64,000 bases of DNA, from contig CM059621.1 in NCBI GenBank assembly GCA_030435675.1, positions 15,128,001-15,192,000 on the forward strand, written 5' to 3'. This DNA is from Steinernema hermaphroditum (taxonomy: Eukaryota; Nematoda; Chromadorea; Rhabditida; Steinernematidae). Within the stretch, counting starts at the first letter, position 1, and each line of letters begins with the position of its first letter. Shown piece by piece: positions 58,281 through 64,000 of the stretch. The position numbers and the translations under genes are program-made. Below the pieces are notes generated by a model. That model was not told the DNA's origin. It made no database searches and saw only the letters and a list, made by a program, of their open reading frames with translations.

Positions 58281-61010
58281 ATGATGTCCCAAAAATTGCA
58301 ATGAGTGGCGATAAAATAACACCAGATAGCAAAACACTGTACCTTCCCTAATTTGGTCGTCGTAACTAGCACCACAAATGGATGGATCTTAACCAACACT
58401 AACTAAAAACACGTTTGCAAAATTTTGTTAATGCATCAGCACCTGCTGACCTTTGTATCTTCATTCTGTGTTCGGTCAAAAATTAATAGAACTTTACATC
58501 TGCTCTGTTACAACACCCGATAGACAGCAAATGAGCGGTGCACCCCCCATGTGAGAAGTTTAAAATCACGTCATTCGCAGACAATTGAATGTTTTCCTTT
58601 AAAATAGACAGTTGCTGGAAAGAACTTCCATGGTGACCACTAAACGTGAGAAAGAGGGCGGGCAGGAAAACAGGTTGCCTACGCTTAATTGAAACGTAAA
58701 CTGTCGTTTTCGAAGAATTATGATATCACGTGCAAGCATGAAGATATATTGGCATACTGTGGTTCATTCAAAACACACACATGACCCTTGAATTGACATG
58801 GACACATGTATGAATGTGAAGACTTTTTTAATCAAAAGCCTTGTTGGGTACGGGTTATTTTCCTGCAAAAATGTATTCTACCTCATTTAACTATTACAGA
58901 CCAAACACCAAAAAATAATCCTTCGATGTTCCGCCCTTGCGTGACAAAGATCAGAGCGTCGTAAAGCAAAACGGAAAGAACGGATTCAGGGAATTTCTCA
59001 AACATCTGCATACTTGGATGCCAGTTTACGACAAAGATCACTTTTGCAATGTTTCACTCGATTCATTAAGAACATATGGGTCCCTGAAAATTAGTTTCAA
59101 GAAAGATATATCGAGCAAAACAGAAAAGTTTCTTTAATTAAATATTAAACGAAATTTAAAAGAAAACGCTAATAGTGATATCCGCAGTGAGCTTACAGTT
59201 ATTCAGGAGAGAAATTAACTCTGTGAAATTTCGAACCGAACCGCATCTGATAGCCGGCTAACAGTTCCGGCTATCAGATCTGTGAAATTTGGAATTGGCT
59301 CCGAGCCAAGTGAACAGGCTCGAATTTAGTTTGTTTCACTGTTAGAGGCGCTACTTCACCTACTTCGCATGCAAATCTTTCAGGCAAATCAAATTTTGAT
59401 TTCCAACATTCCCAACTATTTCATGTCTTGAATAGAATCATTCGTAGAATTGTTCGAGAGGAGATCAAAAATATAGCTCTGAATTTTAACATTGTGATGG
59501 TAAATGGGATAGTCATTGGTATTTCGACGAAGCTTTGCGTATACGGTCGGATTCGCCTAGTCTTCCAGCTGTCAGCGGTTTCCCGAGGATGAACTTTTCT
59601 TATATTATTATGTTATTCATTGAGAGAACGATGGGTAGTTCTAAAATAAATTCGTGAACGATCGGAAAACAAAATTTTTTCTCCCATTCTTCTAAGCTTT
59701 GGTCAATACACCGTACACAACATTCGTATCTTCCGATTTAGCATAATACATATGACATGGATACATGCGCCCAGCCTGCTTGTCTTATGAATAAAAGCAC
59801 CCATTTCTGAAAGAGAATCCTCGATATGTAGACACAAGGTGTATTATAATGTTAAAGGTCGAAAATTGGGCGTTATCATGTTTTAAGAGATAAAAAAAGT
59901 CTATGATGTGAAGTGTCAAAAACCTCAAATACTGGACAATCATCTCATTTGAAATGTGTTCACATGAATGGGAGTAGTTCAATCAAAAATTACTTCTCAA
60001 TAACGAAGTTTTCTCAAGGAACGAACCCGTTCAAAACACTCAGTGCAACCTTTTATTTCGGATGACTCACGTGATTTAAAAGTGTAACTCCTGTCAACTC
60101 TGGCTAATCAAATGTTGTTTTGCAAGCACATTTCCTTTGTGTGGGAGACTGGACTTCCGCCGACAGAACCAAAGATCTCGTTTTGGGAATGTGCAAAACG
60201 AATAAAGGGGAGCAGACGTGGTTTGGCAAATGTATGCGGAGGTTGGGTGTAGTTTCGTGAAACACCTGCATTTAAAAGTACACCTGAAGCCGACTTTTGC
60301 AAACACAGGTACAAGTGTAGGCAACGAATGTATTAGGTTGGTGCATGGATAATGTTTGTCCATCGCCTTCGCCTGAACGCAGATGGCTAACCACAAAAAA
60401 TGGCACATTCCACCACCACGACACCAAATCTCCAATGCACCCAAAGGGGGGGGGAAGGGTTCAGCCCCCTATTCAAGGTGGGCTTCAGATTTCTGGTGAT
60501 GATTCCATAACATGTATGACAGACACAACTCTGATGATATGTGGCGAATATGAGAGTGGGGCTCTGTGCGCTGTTTCTACATTAATGAGAATCACAAAAA
60601 TAAATTTAAAATCCGTCTAATTATGAAATTACTAAGAGTTATCCCCACCTTCTCCTTTGGCAGAGGCGTGTTGCAGATGCCGTATATGACCTCAAATTTT
60701 ACAAGGACCGAATTCTTCAAAATTGTGATGCGCATACAGAAGGAACGATTCTTCGACTGCAGAAAGGAATGTTGAAAACGAAAAATAGTAGTCCTACGTT
60801 CGTTCCATCAGATAGTCGTTCCATCTACGTACAAGGATTGAATTTTTGAAATTCTTGAAGACAGATATCGAATACTGGTGTCACGCATTTTTACGAGTTT
60901 TGCGGTCTACTAGACGAGACGTTGGAACTATCGGTTCTCCATGTGGTTATCGGTTCTCTATGTGGTTCTCCAATGTTCAAAAATTCAGAAGTAAAAGGCG
61001 AATAAGAACA
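58281..61010. other. AT-rich spacer with a hairpin
   Basis: A strong palindrome at about 59248-59281 (ATCTGATAGCCGG ... CCGGCTATCAGAT) followed by a GGCTCCGAGCC block. No supported exon. Confidence 0.5.
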
Positions 61011-61014
61011 TGTC

Positions 61015-62175
61015 TTGTTGAATGCAAAAATTGACTAGATGGACGTCAATAAATGGCAAGCCTTCGTGGGGATCACATTATAAGATCGGCGAGGGACAGC
61101 CTATCAAGTCTATAACGCGGACTTGTCTATGCGATAAAGGTGACGATGTAGTAGTTCAAAGCGACAATTAGGAGAAATCCCAAGGAAATGGACAACGGTA
61201 ATGGACCTACAGTCGGTCGAAAACGACTGTCGTTTTCCAAGAAACATAAGAAATCACGAGATGGGTCGATACCTATGTAAAATATAATGGGACATTGAAG
61301 AATGTCCTAATACTTGGTCATCTCTAATTCTGCAATGAAATTCTTTTATTACTCCTTGAATACGAGTTTTTAATGCAAATTATCGGATTGAGCTTGATCG
61401 ATTAGACATTTCAATGCTGACAAAGATGACCAAAAATTGACTCGGTGCACCTCAGTAAATGGTACGTAGCCGTCAACAATCATCAATATGGAAATCTACC
61501 GTTTCTCATCTGCTCAAGACGCGGTTTATTAAATATTAGCATCATGCCATACACCTCATATGCATGAGAAATGACAAATCTTATCCTAGTGAGTCATAGC
61601 CCTTCCACGTCTTTATGACATCGAGCAATCAGCGCAAAAATAAATCAGTCAAATGTAAAACTCGATAAACACTAGTTCGATGTTTCTTGGTAATAGAAAA
61701 AGAGATTCTCCGCGTGTTGACTATGTTGAGCCGATGTACTAAGTTGCACAGATTTGCCGCAAAAATGTCGGATCACTTCATTGAATGTTTGCTAGCACAC
61801 ATCAATATTTCACTCATCTATTCATTGATACCCTCATTGCTTGATACTGGAGACTTGGCTCAGATGCAAAAATTCACCTCAGCAAATGGTACACAACAAG
61901 CAACCAATATGGGAATAGAGCGCTTATGATCTGCTTTAGACGCGAACTAGTAAGATTGACGCTCGATGATCGTGTTCGAAAAGTCAATACTAAGGCCCAC
62001 AAAAATTCATATAACGGTATTCCACTAATCTCAAATGCATGAGAAACGACCAACAACATCTTCACGCAATGCACAAGCTGAAAAATAACAAACATCAAAC
62101 ACAAATCTGAATAAACACTAGTTCGATGGACAAACAAAGAATGTATCGTAACCGTAATAGAAAAAGAGATTCTCC
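61015..62175 (+). repeat. Three diverged direct repeats of ~450 bp
   Basis: GCAAAAATTGAC..GTCAATAAATGGCA near 61025, CCAAAAATTGACTCGG..CAGTAAATGGTA near 61431 and GCAAAAATTCACCTCAGCAA near 61866 head copies. The second and third also share AAACACTAGTTCGATG and TAATAGAAAAAGAGATTCTCCG (about 61668-61715 and 62113-62175). Confidence 0.75.
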
Positions 62176-62384
62176 GTATGTTGATGCGTTCAGTGTTTTG
62201 GAAGTAACTGCTTTTATGTCATATACTAGAGGGCACGTTGGGTCAATTTGATCGCTTTCAATGTGAAGAGGCGAATGATCATGATGAAAGATGCGTACTT
62301 GATGAGTACATCGTTGGTTATGTGAGCATGAAGCTTAGGCGCAAAAAAATATGGCGCAAAAATATCGAATATTGGTAGGACGCA

Positions 62385-62510
62385 TCTTTACGAGTTTCAT
62401 GGTCTTCTTGGCGAGACCGTGGAACTACGGCCTTATGGGAGCAGGGCCGATCATTGTGCCACCAACGAAGGCCGACAACGACCGCTCACTGAACTCAGTT
62501 GGGGAAGCTG
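62385..62510 (-). repeat. Antisense retroposon fragment
   Basis: TTCTTGGCGAGACCGTGGAA, GGGAGCAGGGCCGATCATTG and AACGACCGCTCACTGAACTC match the reverse complement of the family 5' half. Confidence 0.65.
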
Positions 62511-64000
62511 GTCTAGGCTGCACAGTTTTGTGAAGAAAATGTAGAATCACCTATTGATGGACCTTTCCCACTCAATTTCGGTCTTATTCGCTCCACTTTA
62601 TACTTGTGCTTCCATATCGGTTGATCTATTTCACCTCAAGATTCAATTAGCAATCAAAAATAACCATTATATAAACTGAAAACCGACGTTCAGCAACAAC
62701 AGCATTACTCTACCATCTGTCAACCTCAGCCCGGCTACCAAATGTACCAAGCGGCAGCGGTTAATCGGTGAAGCAGTTAGGGGCTTCCTTCCCGAGTGAG
62801 CTTGGAGTCGCTGCAAAAACATGCAGAAGATTCATTCAAAAATTTTGTTATGCACGGGCTAAAGCTATCCAGTTTATGGACGAGTGAACTAACCTCAAAA
62901 ATGGTACGAAAAAAAGACAAAAATTTTATACGGAATAAGAAATCTTTCGAGAAGGTACTGCGCCTTTCGTTGCTCCCACCACCCAAAAGAGTTTGATGAA
63001 TCTAGTACTTCCGCTTAAGGACTATGTTTAAATTTAAATTTTTATGACCACCAAAGCCCGCAGGGCTATGGTGTCTCCATGTGACTACTGTCGATAGATC
63101 ACTGGTGTTTTTATCTGCAGCTAAAATACGTGTAATTGATAAGTATTTTTAATTAATAATGTAATTAATGCCAAAAATCCGAAAAACCTTCAAGACTTAG
63201 CCCAATAAAATATATACGATACACACACATGGTGAACACACTGTGATTTCCCTTTCCCCGTTCACCATTGAGTCATTTGGAGTCGTCAAAGCAAAACAAC
63301 GTCCATGGACACACATTAAGTGCATGCGTTGTATAGTTTGTGTTTCACTTCGTTTGAATGCTTAGTCAGTTTATTGTTATTTTGTGCCACAAGGACTACA
63401 TCTCCTATTTTCGACAATTGTTTGTTGTTTAGAAAGTGCGCACTTCCTCCTTCATTGCCAGAGATCAGGTATGAAAACAGATCGCTGTTTTCTATAAACT
63501 ACCTCTGAAACGTCATAGATATGTTTGGAATAGTGTTCACACATGGTCTACTAAGGTCCACACTACTAAGGTCCACACACTAAGGTCCCCTACAGTACTA
63601 GAGTTAAAATGAGGCGACAACAAAAATTCGATTATTTGTTGTATTCTTCGAATTAATTACAATGGATGAACAGTTAGGCGTCTTTCATTTGTGCGTTCAG
63701 CGATCGATTAATTGAGATTTTCGTTACAAAATTCTTTGCAGTCTCTGTCCAGGCTATCTACGGTCCGACTTCAGAAAACAAAAATGAAAATAATACGGTA
63801 ATGAACACGACATCCTTGCGGACCTTTCATATTTGTCGGCTATCAAAATTTATATATGTGTACGCCACCTGAAGCATTTAACAGTTAACAGAACAGTTAA
63901 CCGACTCAACCGACTTAAGTTTAACATGAGGAAGAACCAAAAATGCTAGTCTCTTCTTGCCGTCTTTGCAATTCCATCTTCCTCGCCCAGAAACAGTTAA
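62511..64000. other. AT-rich spacer to the window end
   Basis: No supported gene. Eight CAAAAAT motifs and a short tandem repeat at 63543-63595. Confidence 0.4.
63543..63595 (+). repeat. Tandem ACTAAGGTCCACAC units
   Basis: Three to four imperfect units: TACTAAGGTCCACAC, TACTAAGGTCCACACA, CTAAGGTCCC. Confidence 0.75.

Larger units (their letters stand above)
28530..63945 (+). other. Field of strand-polarised CAAAAAT 7-mers
   Basis: About 115-120 + strand occurrences by hand count (examples near 29859, 31303, 33105, 36598, 38520, 44750, 48725, 51405, 54862, 57002, 60978, 63780) against fewer than ten ATTTTTG (such as 38957, 43272, 45676, 47268, 48948, 53147, 60843). Flanking bases vary freely. 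Runs of six or seven A in the same context are rare. No such field exists at 0-22 kb outside 8.3-9.0 kb. Confidence 0.8.

Noticed and set aside
57747..58304. 185-codon + strand frame as a host gene
   Set aside because: It is the body of retroposon copy 2, begins with Ser/Arg-rich translation of a TC microsatellite, and continues into the target duplication.
28530..63945. CAAAAAT as poly-A tails of retroposed sequences
   Set aside because: The A-run is almost always exactly five, always preceded by C and followed by T, with no target duplications around single motifs.

Overview
The window looks like nuclear DNA from a nematode, most likely a rhabditid or diplogastrid type (inference). The coding exons are GC-rich and cut by many very small introns (37-50 bp) with TTTCAG or TTTTAG acceptors. 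There is a nuclear receptor whose zinc finger 1 has a nematode-style P-box, acceptor-like TTTTCAG directly in front of two start codons (possible spliced-leader sites), and AT-rich spacers full of decayed DNA transposons and retroposons. No bacterial-style operons, CRISPR arrays or rRNA are visible.

Layout. 0.6-6 kb is gene-dense: a SEC13 homologue (+) converges on a forkhead-like acidic-repeat protein (-), and an unknown Ser/Glu-rich protein (+) converges on an RNase H1-type enzyme (-) with RS-rich tails. 7-13 kb holds a tiny unknown two-exon gene (+), an orphan CBP/p300-type TAZ2 zinc finger (-), a long-TIR element carrying tRNA-like sequence, and an isolated Tudor-like exon (-). 13.5-14.9 kb is a complete METTL6-type tRNA m3C methyltransferase (-) with a 37-bp GC-AG intron. 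15.7-18.2 kb holds membrane-protein-like exons (-) and a foldback element built of 15-bp units. 19.6-20.6 kb is a secreted Cys-containing protein (+). 22.2-30.6 kb is one complete nuclear hormone receptor gene (-), eight coding exons and 431 aa, with 4.2-kb and 2.6-kb introns filled with repeats.

31-64 kb is gene-poor. It contains a hAT-type MITE with a perfect 8-bp target duplication, Tc1/mariner relics including a DD37D transposase fragment, many diverged direct repeats, and two well-preserved copies of a ~0.5-kb retroposon, each flanked by its own perfect 13-bp target-site duplication and ending in short tandem repeats.

The most striking unexplained signal is a strand-polarised 7-mer. From about 22 kb, and above all from 28.5 to 64 kb, CAAAAAT occurs on the + strand about once per 300 bp (about 115 by hand count), while its reverse complement ATTTTTG occurs fewer than ten times. 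It is almost absent from the gene-rich left third. The genes share no obvious pathway: they are housekeeping (SEC13, RNase H, METTL6) plus lineage-specific or regulatory genes. Exon coordinates are hand-derived from splice-site and reading-frame continuity; no homology search was run.
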